A DNA stretch of 64,000 bases, from positions 124,001 through 188,000 of the forward strand of contig CAMWKO010000001.1 of the NCBI GenBank assembly GCA_947174885.1. Direction: 5' to 3'. Positions within the stretch are counted from its first letter, which is position 1, and every line of letters starts with the position of its first letter. The notes beneath the pieces are model-generated. The model did no database searches, was not told the DNA's origin, and worked only from the letters and a program-made list of their open reading frames with translations. Below are positions 10,443 to 20,600 of this stretch, one piece after another. Both the position numbers and the translations under genes were made by a program. Source of the DNA: an uncultured Clostridia bacterium (GTDB taxonomy: Bacteria > Bacillota > Clostridia > Lachnospirales > Lachnospiraceae).

Positions 10443-11345
10443 ATGCCGGAAGATATCCTTAATATTATAAGCAGTATAGTTCCGAAAGAAAATATTAAAA
10501 CGAAAGAGTTATTGAAAAAGCATACAACCTTTAGAATTGGAGGATATGCTGATTTTTTTGTATCACCGGAAAATAATGGTCAGTTGTCTAAGCTTGTAAA
10601 AGCACTAAATGATAATAATATAAAATACTATATACTGGGAAACGGAAGTAATATATTAGCACCGGATGAGGGATATGAGGGGGTTATTATATACATAGGC
10701 GAAAATATGTCGGATATAGAGGTCTCTGGTACTAAAATAGTAGCAGGTGCAGGAGCATTACTGTCAAGGACTGCAAAGGAAGCCTTGAAATGCAGTCTTG
10801 CGGGAATGGAATTTGCAGCAGGAATTCCCGGTAGTATAGGTGGAGCTGTAGTTATGAATGCAGGTGCCTATGGTGGAGAAATGAGGGATATTATTGTATC
10901 TGCCACAGTCTGTGATAGAAATGGAAATATATTTATTTTGACAAATGAGGAACTGGAGTTATCTTACAGACACAGTATTATAGAAGAAAAGGAATATATA
11001 GTGCTTGAATGTGAGATTAACCTTAAAAAGGGAAAGGCAGAGGATATAAAAGCCGTAATGGATGATTTTAGTAGCAGAAGAAGGGAAAAACAGCCATTAG
11101 AGTATCCAAGTGCGGGAAGTACCTTTAAAAGACCTACAGGATATTTTGCAGGAAAGCTCATTGAGGATGCAGGGCTTAAAGGTTATACGGTAGGTGGTGC
11201 CAAGGTTTCGGAAAAACATTCAGGATTTGTAATTAATACGGGTAATGCTACTGCTGAAGATGTAAGGAGCCTGATAAAGTATGTATCAGAAGAAGTTTAC
11301 AGACAGTTTGGAGTGGTTATCGAACCGGAAGTGAAAATACTATAG
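10443..11345 (+). CDS. murB: UDP-N-acetylenolpyruvoylglucosamine reductase
   Basis: Reduces UDP-GlcNAc-enolpyruvate to UDP-MurNAc with NADPH, the second committed step of peptidoglycan precursor synthesis, in the cytosol. The FAD-binding PCMH domain shows TTFRIGGYADFFV, LGNGSNIL and GMEFAAGIPGSIGGAVVMNA. The C-terminal substrate domain has PSAGSTFKRP, containing the catalytic Ser of type II MurB. At 300 residues it is full length. AAGGAG precedes the ATG. Its position between glcK and rapZ is a common Clostridial order. Confidence 0.96.
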   Translation: MPEDILNIISSIVPKENIKTKELLKKHTTFRIGGYADFFVSPENNGQLSKLVKALNDNNIKYYILGNGSNILAPDEGYEGVIIYIGENMSDIEVSGTKIVAGAGALLSRTAKEALKCSLAGMEFAAGIPGSIGGAVVMNAGAYGGEMRDIIVSATVCDRNGNIFILTNEELELSYRHSIIEEKEYIVLECEINLKKGKAEDIKAVMDDFSSRRREKQPLEYPSAGSTFKRPTGYFAGKLIEDAGLKGYTVGGAKVSEKHSGFVINTGNATAEDVRSLIKYVSEEVYRQFGVVIEPEVKIL

Positions 11346-11360
11346 GAGCAGGAGGATATT

Positions 11361-12224
11361 ATGAGATTTGTTATTGTAACGGGAATGTCAGGAGCAGGTA
11401 AAAGTACAACTATGAAGATATTAGAGGATTTGGGATATTTTTGCGTGGACAACCTCCCTGTAATGCTTATTAATAAATTTGTGGATCTGGCATTTGGAAC
11501 AGATGAAAACGAAATATCCCAGATTGCTATAGGTATAGATATCAGAAGCGGACACTCATTAATGCAGCTTGATCATATTATAGATGGCATAAAAGCATCC
11601 GGAAAGCCGTTGGAGGTCTTATTTTTAGATGCCTCAGATGAAATGCTTATTAAGAGATTCAAGGAAACCAGACGCTCTCATCCGCTTACCACTATGGGAC
11701 GGGTAGATGAGGGAATTGCGAAGGAAAGAGAAACATTAGCCTTTCTAAAGGTAAAGGCTGACTATATTATAGATACGGATTTACTGTTGGTTAAAGAGTT
11801 AAGAGGCGAATTAGAAAAAATTTTTATAAATAATAAAGAGTATAAGAATATATTTATTAATGTACTTTCTTTTGGTTTTAAGTATGGCATACCTACAGAT
11901 TCAGATTTGGTGTTTGATGTCAGGTTTATGCCTAATCCATACTATGTGGAAGATTTGCGCCCTAAAACGGGTAATAATAAAGAAGTACAGGAATATGTAA
12001 TGAACTCAGAGATATCCGGAGAATTTGTTGAAAAACTTCTGGATATGATAAAATTTCTTATACCAAACTATGTAGCAGAGGGTAAAAATCAGCTTGTTAT
12101 AAGTATTGGATGTACGGGAGGAAAGCACCGTTCTGTTACTGTGGCAAATATGCTGTACAATGAATTAAATAAAAGCGATGCTTATGGAATAAAGCTTACA
12201 CATAGGGATATAGAGAGAAGATAG
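11361..12224 (+). CDS. rapZ: RapZ/YvcJ family nucleotide-binding protein
   Basis: The protein has an N-terminal P-loop, TGMSGAGKSTTMK (about residues 7-19), and the conserved C-terminal phrases FGFKYGIP and GCTGGKHRSVTVAN. At 287 residues it matches the family. In Escherichia coli RapZ senses GlcN6P precursors and adapts small RNAs to RNase E. In Bacillus YvcJ is a nucleotide-binding protein tied to competence and carbon use, so the function here is only partly inferred. It begins 15 bases after murB. In Bacillus the gene yvcK lies between yvcJ and whiA; it is absent from this spot. Confidence 0.93.
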   Translation: MRFVIVTGMSGAGKSTTMKILEDLGYFCVDNLPVMLINKFVDLAFGTDENEISQIAIGIDIRSGHSLMQLDHIIDGIKASGKPLEVLFLDASDEMLIKRFKETRRSHPLTTMGRVDEGIAKERETLAFLKVKADYIIDTDLLLVKELRGELEKIFINNKEYKNIFINVLSFGFKYGIPTDSDLVFDVRFMPNPYYVEDLRPKTGNNKEVQEYVMNSEISGEFVEKLLDMIKFLIPNYVAEGKNQLVISIGCTGGKHRSVTVANMLYNELNKSDAYGIKLTHRDIERR

Positions 12225-12255
12225 TTTGAAATTAATTTCTAAATTTGAATTTATG

Positions 12256-12284
12256 CTTAATCCTGCCACGAGAGCAGGATTAAG
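12256..12284 (+). promoter_or_regulatory. hairpin between rapZ and whiA
   Basis: CTTAATCCTGC and GCAGGATTAAG form an 11-bp perfect stem ending 5 bases before the whiA GAGGAGG site. No T-run follows, so it is more likely an mRNA structure or processing site than a terminator. Confidence 0.5.
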
Positions 12285-12298
12285 TATGAGGAGGTCAA

Positions 12299-13246
12299 AT
12301 GTCATTTTCAAAAGAAGTGAAAGAAGAATTATCCAGACAGATTTCCGGTGCAAGGCATTGTAATATAGCGGAAATATCAGCAATAATCAGCCTTTGTGGC
12401 AGAATTGTCATTTCTGAAAGAAATAAATATTCAGTAAAAATTCAATCAGAAAATATATCTTTAGCAAGAAAGTACTTTACATTATTGAAAAAAACATTTA
12501 ATATAATAGCCGAAATTACCATAAAGCAAAATGTATATTTGAAGAAAGGTCGTACATATACTATTACTGTTAATAGGCATGACGATGCAATGAGAATTTT
12601 ACAGGCTTCAAAGCTTGTAAATAAATATGGTGAGATTGAAGAGAATATGTCAGTTGATAATGTGGTGATTATGAATCCGTGCTGTAAAAGAGCTTTTATC
12701 AGAGGAGCATTTTTAGCTGCAGGTTCAATCAGCACTCCGGAAAAATTTTACCATTTTGAAATTGTATGTAATGTTTATGAAAAGGCAGCTCAGTTATGTC
12801 AGATTATAAATATTTTTCAGATTGAAGCGAAAATAGTTGAAAGAAAGCGTCATTTTGTGGTATATATCAAAGAAGGCTCGTCCATAGTAGATATTTTAAA
12901 TGTTATGGAGGCCCATGTGGCACTGATGAACCTCGAGAATGTAAGAATTTTAAAGGAAATGAGAAATTCCGTAAATAGGAAGGTAAACTGTGAGACTGCC
13001 AATATCAATAAAACAGTAGCAGCGGCAGTAAAACAAATCGAAGATATTAAATATATCAGAGATACCATAGGCTTTACAGAGCTTTCTGTGCAGCTGGAGG
13101 AAATTGCAATTTTAAGATTGGAAAATCCGGAAGCATCATTAAAGGAGCTTGGAGAAATGCTTCCTAAACCGGTAGGAAAATCAGGAGTGAACCACAGACT
13201 TAGAAAATTAAGTGAATTAGCAGACGATTTGAGAGGCAATGTCTAG
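12299..13246 (+). CDS. whiA: DNA-binding protein WhiA
   Basis: A conserved Gram-positive protein with an N-terminal LAGLIDADG homing-endonuclease-like fold without nuclease function, and a C-terminal helix-turn-helix. Visible landmarks are MSFSKEVKEEL at the start, KRAFIRGAFLAAGSIS in the LAGLIDADG part, and NPEASLKELGEMLP with SGVNHRLRKL in the HTH. At 315 residues it is full length. In Streptomyces it controls sporulation genes; in Bacillus it affects cell division and chromosome segregation. A strong AGGAGG precedes the ATG. The rapZ-whiA-HPr-like order matches the Bacillus yvcJ-yvcL-crh neighbourhood. Confidence 0.95.
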   Translation: MSFSKEVKEELSRQISGARHCNIAEISAIISLCGRIVISERNKYSVKIQSENISLARKYFTLLKKTFNIIAEITIKQNVYLKKGRTYTITVNRHDDAMRILQASKLVNKYGEIEENMSVDNVVIMNPCCKRAFIRGAFLAAGSISTPEKFYHFEIVCNVYEKAAQLCQIINIFQIEAKIVERKRHFVVYIKEGSSIVDILNVMEAHVALMNLENVRILKEMRNSVNRKVNCETANINKTVAAAVKQIEDIKYIRDTIGFTELSVQLEEIAILRLENPEASLKELGEMLPKPVGKSGVNHRLRKLSELADDLRGNV

Positions 13247-13266
13247 GAAAAAACTAGGAGGAAAAC

Positions 13267-13524
13267 ATGGTAACTAAGGACATGATTATCGAAATCAAAA
13301 GTGGATTGGCAGCAAGACCAGTAGCATTATTTGTACAGGTGGCAAGTCAGTTTGACAGTTCAATTTATGTAGAGTATGAGAATAAGAGGGTTAATGCAAA
13401 AAGTATAATGGGTATGATGGCATTAGGTTTAGCAACAGGTGAAAAGGTAAAGGTTTCAGCAGAAGGAAATGATGAGAATGATGCTATCAGTAAAATAGAA
13501 GAATACTTAAGCCAGACAGCTTAG
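13267..13524 (+). CDS. Crh-like HPr-family protein lacking the active-site histidine
   Basis: An 85-residue HPr-fold protein. In PTS HPr the phosphoryl-accepting His15 sits in G-[IL]-H-A-R-P; here the same stretch reads GLAARP, so residue 15 is Ala. The regulatory site is kept: Ser46 in NAKSIMGMM, the target of HPr kinase. Such a protein cannot pass phosphate in sugar transport but can be seryl-phosphorylated and act as a CcpA co-regulator, like Bacillus Crh (Gln15), which also follows whiA. The HPrK gene is 4 kb upstream. The true PTS HPr must be encoded elsewhere. AGGAGG precedes the ATG, and a strong terminator follows. Confidence 0.9.
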   Translation: MVTKDMIIEIKSGLAARPVALFVQVASQFDSSIYVEYENKRVNAKSIMGMMALGLATGEKVKVSAEGNDENDAISKIEEYLSQTA

Positions 13525-13550
13525 TAATGTATAAAATGTGATTTAATAGC

Positions 13551-13605
13551 AGAGTGCTTGAAAATTATATTATTTATTATAATTTTCAAAGCACTCTTTT
13601 TATAT
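13551..13605 (+). terminator. terminator after the Crh-like gene
   Basis: AGAGTGCTT-GAAAATTAT pairs with ATAATTTTC-AAAGCACTCT with one bulge, followed by TTTTTAT. It ends the murB-to-HPr run. Confidence 0.85.
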
Positions 13606-13663
13606 AAAGAGCGGTTGTATTATATAAGTCATATTACATTTATAGAGTTTCCGTATATTTGCC

Positions 13664-13692
13664 TTGAAAGAATACCTATAATTTTATATAAT
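13664..13692 (+). promoter_or_regulatory. predicted sigma-A promoter for the GtrA gene
   Basis: TTGAAA, 17 bases, TATAAT, located about 30 bases before the GtrA start. Confidence 0.65.
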
Positions 13693-13724
13693 ATGAAGTG
13701 ATATTTTTATAATAGAGGCTCTTT

Positions 13725-14165
13725 ATGAAAGAATTATTTGATTATATAAAAAATCTGGACTTTAAAGGCTTGTTTACAGAAACGACAAGTAATTCCGTTA
13801 TACAATTTTTCAGATATGTTTTTGTAGGTGGAATTGCCTTTATTGTAGACGGTGGAAGTCTTTTTTTTATTGAGAAGACAGGTATTAATTACTTAATTGC
13901 AGCTGTATTTGCATTTGTAATTGGGTTGATATGTAATTATATACTATCAAAGCTATTAGTTTTTAAAAAAAGTAAAGTGGATGGTAGAGTTGAATTTATT
14001 GTATATGGAGTAATCGGAGTAATAGGTCTGCTGTTTACGGAAATTATAATGTATATTCTGACAGATATGGTAGGAATATATTTTATGCTTTCTAAGGTCG
14101 TGGCAGCTATTATAGTATTGCTGTGGAACTTTTTAGCAAGAAAAATAATTCTGTATAGAAGATAG
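13725..14165 (+). CDS. GtrA family membrane protein
   Basis: A 146-residue protein with four predicted membrane helices, opening FFRYVFVGGIAFIVDGGSLF, the usual GtrA signature, and closing NFLARKIILYRR. GtrA proteins are thought to help move undecaprenyl-phosphate-linked sugars across the membrane for decoration of wall or surface polysaccharides. The two genes after the repeat block (a flavoprotein and a large membrane protein) may belong to the same surface-glycan task. Substrate unknown. Confidence 0.88.
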   Translation: MKELFDYIKNLDFKGLFTETTSNSVIQFFRYVFVGGIAFIVDGGSLFFIEKTGINYLIAAVFAFVIGLICNYILSKLLVFKKSKVDGRVEFIVYGVIGVIGLLFTEIIMYILTDMVGIYFMLSKVVAAIIVLLWNFLARKIILYRR

Positions 14166-14434
14166 AATAACACCGAGTGCATAAATCGAAGATTTATCCA
14201 CGAGGCAGTAAAGATTAGCCGATTATGTAGCATAACACCGAGTTGTAAACAACTCGGTGTGCCGAGAGTATAAAAGCTATGATTTTATGGTATAACAGGC
14301 TCGTGAATAAAGCTTCGCTTTATGCGCTCGCCCCATAAAATTGACAGGCAATTTTATGGTATAATGTCATCGTGAGTAAGCACAAGGCTTACGCACTCGA
14401 CCCATAAAATCACCCTGTGATTTTATGGTATAAC
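14166..14434. repeat. family A repeat array between GtrA and flavoprotein genes
   Basis: Two good copies of the two-hairpin unit (about 14297-14365 and 14366-14434) share GTGA(A/G)TAA, CTCG(A/C)CCCATAAAAT and ATTTTATGGTATAA with the 7960-8096 copies. A diverged unit at about 14231-14295 has the perfect hairpin CACCGAGTTG/CAACTCGGTG, then TATGATTTTATGGTATAAC. A further partial copy follows the GtrA stop at 14170. No gene in this stretch. Confidence 0.8.
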
Positions 14435-14458
14435 ATTTAATTTGATTGGAGAAGGTTT

Positions 14459-16015
14459 GTGAAAAAGGTTATTATAATAGGAGGCGGTCCTGCCGGTATT
14501 ACAGCGGGCTTTGAACTTCTGGATAAAGATAGAGAAAATTATGAGGTTATTATATTAGAAGAAAGCAATGAAATAGGCGGAATTTCCAGAACAGTAAAAT
14601 ATAATGGAAACAGAATGGATATAGGAGGACACCGGTTTTTTTCAAAGGATGACCAGGTAATGGAATGGTGGTCAAGAATTATGCCTACACAGGGGAAAGA
14701 GGCATATGATGATAAGCTGTTAGGAAGAAAAAAAGCACTTGCAGAAAACGGTCCTGACCCGGAAAAGGAAGATGAAGTAATGCTTATCAGAAACAGGGTA
14801 TCAAGAATATATTATAGGAAAAAATTTTTTGATTACCCTATAAGTCTTAAGTGGCAGACTATTAAGAATATGGGCTTTTTCACAACTGTATGTGCAGGCT
14901 TCAGTTATATGAAATCATGTATTTTCAAAAAGAAAGAAACCTCTTTAGAGAATTTTTATATAAACAGATTTGGGCGTAAGCTATATTCTATGTTTTTTGA
15001 GGGATATACGGAAAAGCTTTGGGGAAGACATCCAAGTGAAATTTCAGCAGACTGGGGGGCACAGAGAGTAAAGGGGCTTTCTGTAATAGCTATTATAAAG
15101 GATGTATTTTCAAAAATATTTAGAAAAAACGCTAAGAATAAAAAAGTAGAAACCTCTTTAATAGAGGAGTTTTACTATCCTAAATATGGTCCGGGACAGC
15201 TATGGGAGACGGCTGCCAAAGGCTTTGAAAAAATGGGTGGTATGATTATAAAAAATGCCAGAGTTACGGATATAAACAATATTGACGACAAAATCAAAAG
15301 CATAGCATATGAAAAGGATGGTCAGAAAATAGAACTTGAGGGTGATATATTTATATCTTCAATGCCTCTTAAGGATTTGGTAGCAGGCATGAAGAATGTA
15401 GATAGTACTATATCTGACATTGCAAAGGGACTTCCATACAGAGATTTCATTACCGTTGGTATTCTGGTGGACAGGCTTAACTTAAAGAATGAAACGGAGC
15501 TAAAGACATTAAATGATATAGTACCTGATTGCTGGATATATGTGCAGGATACGGGTGTAAAGCTTGGACGTATTCAGATATTCAACAACTGGTCTCCGTA
15601 TCTTGTTAAGGATATTGACAGTAAGGTCTGGATAGGACTTGAATATTTCTGCAATGAGAACGATGACTTCTACAATATGACAGATGAAGAGTGTATCAGC
15701 TTTGCAGGAAAGGAATTGATAAGAATGGGTATTATCTCCAATGAAAAGGATATTTTGGATGCCCATAGAGAAAAGGTAAAAAAAGCATATCCTGCATATT
15801 TTGATACTTATGACAGAATAGATGAGCTTGTTAATTTTTTGGATGGGTATGAAAATTTATATTGCGTAGGAAGAAATGGTCAGCACAGATACAATAATAT
15901 GGATCATTCTATGGTGACTTCCTTTGAAGCAGTTTCTAATATTATAAACGGCAAAAAGGATAAAGCTAATATATGGAATGTAAATACCGAGGAGGAATAT
16001 CATGAAAAAAAATAG
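14459..16015 (+). CDS. FAD-dependent oxidoreductase of the UDP-galactopyranose mutase/amine oxidase type
   Basis: A 518-residue cytosolic flavoprotein. It starts with a Rossmann dinucleotide site, [16 protein letters not shown], and the FAD motif [22 protein letters not shown], as in UDP-galactopyranose mutases and protoporphyrinogen-oxidase-like enzymes. The C-terminal FAD contact reads [23 protein letters not shown] at 14459 is the start, with GGAGAAGG about 5 bases upstream. It overlaps the following membrane protein gene by 14 bases. The context (GtrA upstream, membrane protein downstream) suggests a role in surface sugar metabolism, but the substrate is not deducible. Confidence 0.82.
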   Translation: MKKVIIIGGGPAGITAGFELLDKDRENYEVIILEESNEIGGISRTVKYNGNRMDIGGHRFFSKDDQVMEWWSRIMPTQGKEAYDDKLLGRKKALAENGPDPEKEDEVMLIRNRVSRIYYRKKFFDYPISLKWQTIKNMGFFTTVCAGFSYMKSCIFKKKETSLENFYINRFGRKLYSMFFEGYTEKLWGRHPSEISADWGAQRVKGLSVIAIIKDVFSKIFRKNAKNKKVETSLIEEFYYPKYGPGQLWETAAKGFEKMGGMIIKNARVTDINNIDDKIKSIAYEKDGQKIELEGDIFISSMPLKDLVAGMKNVDSTISDIAKGLPYRDFITVGILVDRLNLKNETELKTLNDIVPDCWIYVQDTGVKLGRIQIFNNWSPYLVKDIDSKVWIGLEYFCNENDDFYNMTDEECISFAGKELIRMGIISNEKDILDAHREKVKKAYPAYFDTYDRIDELVNFLDGYENLYCVGRNGQHRYNNMDHSMVTSFEAVSNIINGKKDKANIWNVNTEEEYHEKK

Positions 16016-17570
16016 TATGCTGAACATAGCTGCTCTATTTATAGGAATATTCGGAGTAGGCATGGTACTTATTTTTATAATATTTATTTCCAAGGGTTAC
16101 TATCATGCAGACTGTACAGATACAATTACATGGGCAGAGGCTATTATAGACGGTAATTCATTGATGAATCAGGAATTTTATTATGCCTGTCTTTTGCCTT
16201 TTGGAGGACAGCTTTTAATGCTTCCGTTTGTAGCTGTATTCGGTGTGGGCATGATCGCACAGATATGTGGAATGGTGCTGTTTGCATTGGTGTTTGCGGC
16301 AGCATTAGTATTTTTATGCAGGTCAATGGATTTAAGCTATAAGTGGAGCTGTGTTACCCTGATATCGGTTCTTATGGTATTTTCCATTAGTGAGAAATTG
16401 CGGGAAATATTCTGGTGTCATATTATATATTACAGCTTAGGTCTGCTGTTTTTAATGGTGGGGTTAGGGCTTGTTCTTAGAATTATAAAAAGTGAAAATA
16501 CTAAAAAGAGATATTATATATTTTTATGTATATGGACAGTTTTGTGTTCAATGAACGGAATACAGTCACTTACTATTTATGGGCTTCCGGTAGTGGCAGC
16601 ACTTATTGCAGAGATATTTTTTGATTTAAAGACACCATTTATATGTGAAAAAAACTATAAAAAGTATATCCTGATATTTAGTCTGGTAATATGTGTAATG
16701 ACAGGTTTTATTATGTCTGTCTTTGTAAACGGAGATATTGTGGCAGGCTATCAGGATGGATATTCTACGTTTTCCGACCAGAAAGCATGGATGGACAATT
16801 TTCTGAGTTTAATTCCACAGCTGTTTACATTGTTTGGAGTAAAGGTATCTTCGGATGTATTAATATATTCCTTTGACGGAATTTTAGCGCTGTTAAAAAT
16901 TATATGTGCATTAGTTATAATTACAATACCTGTTATTATGACCTGTATGTATAAAAGGTTTGAGGAGGTATCGTACAGACTGATGATACTTACTCATGTA
17001 TTTATGACAGCACTTATACTTCTGGGTTGGATATTTGGCAGTTTAAATACTGCCTGCTGGAGACTTTCGCCTGTTGTAGGAACTTCGGTTATATTATGTG
17101 TAATGTTTATGAGATGGATATACCGGAATAAGAGCTACCGCAGAATATCTGCTATAATAGCCGTTCCAATGATAATAATGATATTATTATCTGTTAATGA
17201 TATTGTAAAGCTTGATAAACAGACAGAGGCGAACAGACAGCTACAGGAGCTTACACAGCTTTTAGAGGATAATGATTTGGAATATGGTTATGCTACCTTC
17301 TGGAATGCAAACAGTATTACACTTTTATCCGACAGTAAGGTAAAGGTAAGGTGTACAAGAATTGATAACGGAAAAATATATCCAAGAATGTACCAGACAA
17401 ATATAAACTGGTATAAGGACAATTCCTATGATAAATATTTTATATTATTAACAGGAAACGAGTACTACGAATATTTATACGGAGGCAGCTTTGTAAATCC
17501 GGAAAGGGTTATAACATATGAAGACTTTTTCATACTGGTATATAGTTATAACATTATGGAAATTAAATAG
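16002..17570 (+). CDS. large polytopic membrane protein, function unknown
   Basis: A protein of 522 residues with about 11 hydrophobic segments. The first transmembrane helix is followed by an acidic outer loop ([15 protein letters not shown]), and there is a soluble C-terminal tail of roughly 120 residues. This layout recalls GT-C fold glycosyltransferases, where an acidic residue in the first outer loop is catalytic, but I see no diagnostic motif. It overlaps the flavoprotein gene by 14 bases, so translation is probably coupled. AGGAGG lies within the end of the upstream gene. A partner in surface glycan assembly is likely but inferred only from neighbours. Confidence 0.75.
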   Translation: MKKNSMLNIAALFIGIFGVGMVLIFIIFISKGYYHADCTDTITWAEAIIDGNSLMNQEFYYACLLPFGGQLLMLPFVAVFGVGMIAQICGMVLFALVFAAALVFLCRSMDLSYKWSCVTLISVLMVFSISEKLREIFWCHIIYYSLGLLFLMVGLGLVLRIIKSENTKKRYYIFLCIWTVLCSMNGIQSLTIYGLPVVAALIAEIFFDLKTPFICEKNYKKYILIFSLVICVMTGFIMSVFVNGDIVAGYQDGYSTFSDQKAWMDNFLSLIPQLFTLFGVKVSSDVLIYSFDGILALLKIICALVIITIPVIMTCMYKRFEEVSYRLMILTHVFMTALILLGWIFGSLNTACWRLSPVVGTSVILCVMFMRWIYRNKSYRRISAIIAVPMIIMILLSVNDIVKLDKQTEANRQLQELTQLLEDNDLEYGYATFWNANSITLLSDSKVKVRCTRIDNGKIYPRMYQTNINWYKDNSYDKYFILLTGNEYYEYLYGGSFVNPERVITYEDFFILVYSYNIMEIK

Positions 17571-17600
17571 TAAAATTAAAGTACGGAAAGGAAAGAGACA

Positions 17601-20600
17601 ATGGCATTTACACATTTACACGTGCATACAGAGTTTAGTCTTCTGGATGGCTCCAGCAAAATAAAAGAAATAGTCAGACGTGCTAAGGATTTAAATATGG
17701 ATAGTCTTGCAATTACAGATCATGGTGTAATGTATGGTGTTATTGATTTTTATAAGGCAGCAAAAGATGTAGGAATTAAACCTATTATAGGCTGTGAGAT
17801 ATATGTATCTCCAGGCTCAAGATTTGACAGAGATCCTAATATGGGTGAAGACAGATATTATCATCTGGTACTGCTTGCCGAGAACGATTTGGGTTATCAC
17901 AATCTTATGAAGATTGTATCAAAGGGATTTACGGAAGGGTTTTATTATAAGCCACGAGTAGATTATGAGGTTTTAGAGCATTATTCGGAGGGGATAATTG
18001 CACTTAGTGCCTGTCTCGCAGGAGAGGTTTCAAGAAATCTTGTAAGAGGCAGCTATGAGGGAGCAAAGGAAGCAGCACTTAGGTATGAAAAGATATTTGG
18101 CAAAGGCAATTTCTTTTTAGAACTTCAGGACCATGGAATAGAAAATCAAAAGACAGTTAATGTAGGGCTTCTAAGACTTAGTAAGGAGCTTGATATAGAG
18201 CTGGTAGCTACTAATGACATTCATTACATTTTTGCAGAGGATAATATACCACATGATATTTTGCTCTGTATACAGACCGGAAAAAAGGTATCAGATGAAA
18301 ACAGAATGAGATATGAGGGCGGTCAGTATTATCTAAAGAGTGAGGAGGAAATGAGGGCATTATTTCCTTATGCAGGAACAGCACTTGACAATACTCACAA
18401 AATTGCCGAAAGGTGTAATGTAGAAATAGAGTTTGGTGTAAGAAAGCTTCCAAGATTTGATGTACCCGAGGAATTTCATAAAGGTGCAGAGGATGACATG
18501 GAAGCCAGCTGGAATTATTTGCTTTATTTATGCACGAAGGGTTTGGAAAAGAGATATTCCGGTATAGATGGTCAGGAATATAAAAAGTTGCAGGAAAGAT
18601 TGGATTATGAGCTTTCTGTTATTAAAAATATGGGTTTTATAGATTACTTTCTGATAGTATGGGATTTTATTAACTATGCTAAAAGAAACGGTATAGCCGT
18701 AGGACCGGGACGAGGCTCGGCAGCAGGCAGTATTGTAGCATATACTTTGGAAATTACAGATATTGACCCGATTAAATACAATCTTCTTTTTGAAAGATTT
18801 TTAAATCCGGAACGTGTGTCCATGCCTGATATTGATGTGGATTTCTGTATGGAGAGGCGTGGAGAGGTCATTGATTATGTAGTGCAAAAGTACGGTAAGG
18901 AAAAGGTATCTCAGATTGTAACCTTTGGTACTCTGGCAGCAAAGGGTGTAATTCGTGATGTAGGCAGAGTTTTAGATATGCCATATGCTGAAGTGGATAC
19001 CATTGCAAAGATGATACCAAATGAATTAAATATAACATTGGAAAAAGCATTGCATATGAATCCGATTCTGAAGGAAAGCTATGATAACAATCCACAGATA
19101 AAATATTTAATAGATATGTCTATGAGACTGGAGGGACTTCCAAGACATACCTCTATGCACGCAGCAGGAGTACTTATCAGCTCTAAAGCAGTTGATGAAT
19201 TTGTACCGCTATCAAGAGCTTCTGACGGTACTATTACAACACAGTATATTATGACAACACTGGAGGAGCTTGGTCTGTTAAAAATGGATTTTTTAGGACT
19301 TAGAACACTTACTGTCATTCAAAATGCTGTGAGAATGATTAAAAAGAGTACCGGTACCTTATTGGATTTAGAGCGTATAGATTATGATGATAAAGCAGTA
19401 TTCGGACTTATAGGCACCGGAAAAACAGAAGGTATCTTTCAGCTTGAAAGTGCGGGGATGAAAAATTTCATGAAGGAATTAAAACCGGATAATCTGGATG
19501 ATATTATTGCGGGTATAGCATTGTACAGACCGGGGCCAATGGACTTTATTCCAAAATATGTAGACGGAAAAAACAATGCTTCTACAATTACTTATGATTG
19601 TCCACAACTGGAGCCTATACTAAAGCCTACATATGGATGTATAGTGTATCAGGAGCAGGTAATGCAGATTGTAAGGGATTTGGCAGGATATACTTTGGGA
19701 AGAAGTGATATTCTCAGAAGAGCCATGTCAAAGAAAAAAACCTCTGTAATGGAAAAGGAAAGACAGAGCTTTGTCTATGGAAATGAGGAAGAGGGTATAC
19801 CGGGTTGTATCAAAAACGGTATCAGTGAAGCCATTGCCAATAAAATATATGATGAAATGATAGATTTTGCAAAATATGCGTTTAACAAATCACATGCAGC
19901 CGCATATGCAGTGGTAGCATATCAGACAGCGTACTTAAAGCACTACTATCCGGTGGAATTTATGGCATCACTTATGACTTCGTTTATAGAAAATTCAGGC
20001 AAGGTGTCAGAGTATATTATGATTTGTCGAAATATGGGTATTAATATTTTACCGCCGGACATAAACAGAGGGGAAAGAGATTTTTCGGTAGAAAACGGAC
20101 AGATAAGATATGGTCTTTCCGCATTAAAAAGTATAGGAAAGAGTGTTATAGACAATATAGTAGAGGAGAGAAATTTAAGAGGAGAATTTACTTCACTAAA
20201 GGACTTTGTAATAAGACTTACAGGTAAAGAGGTAAATAAGAGAACTATTGAAAGCTTCATAAAAGCAGGGGCTTTTGACGGCTTTGGACTGAAAAGACGA
20301 CAGCTTATGATGATATATGTACAGGTGGTAGATTCTATTGCCCAGGACAGGAAAAATAATATGGCAGGTCAGATGACATTGTTTGATTTTGCTACTGAGG
20401 AGAATAAACAGGACTATGAGATAAAAGTACCTGATGTGTCAGAATTTACAAAGCTTGAGTTGCTTGCTTTTGAAAAAGAGGTGATTGGAGTATATGTAAG
20501 CGGACATCCGCTGGAGGAGTACATGCCTAAATGGAAGAAAAGGATTACGGCTGTATCTTCGGATTTTACAGCAGATGAAGATGAGATGAAAGTAAAGGAT

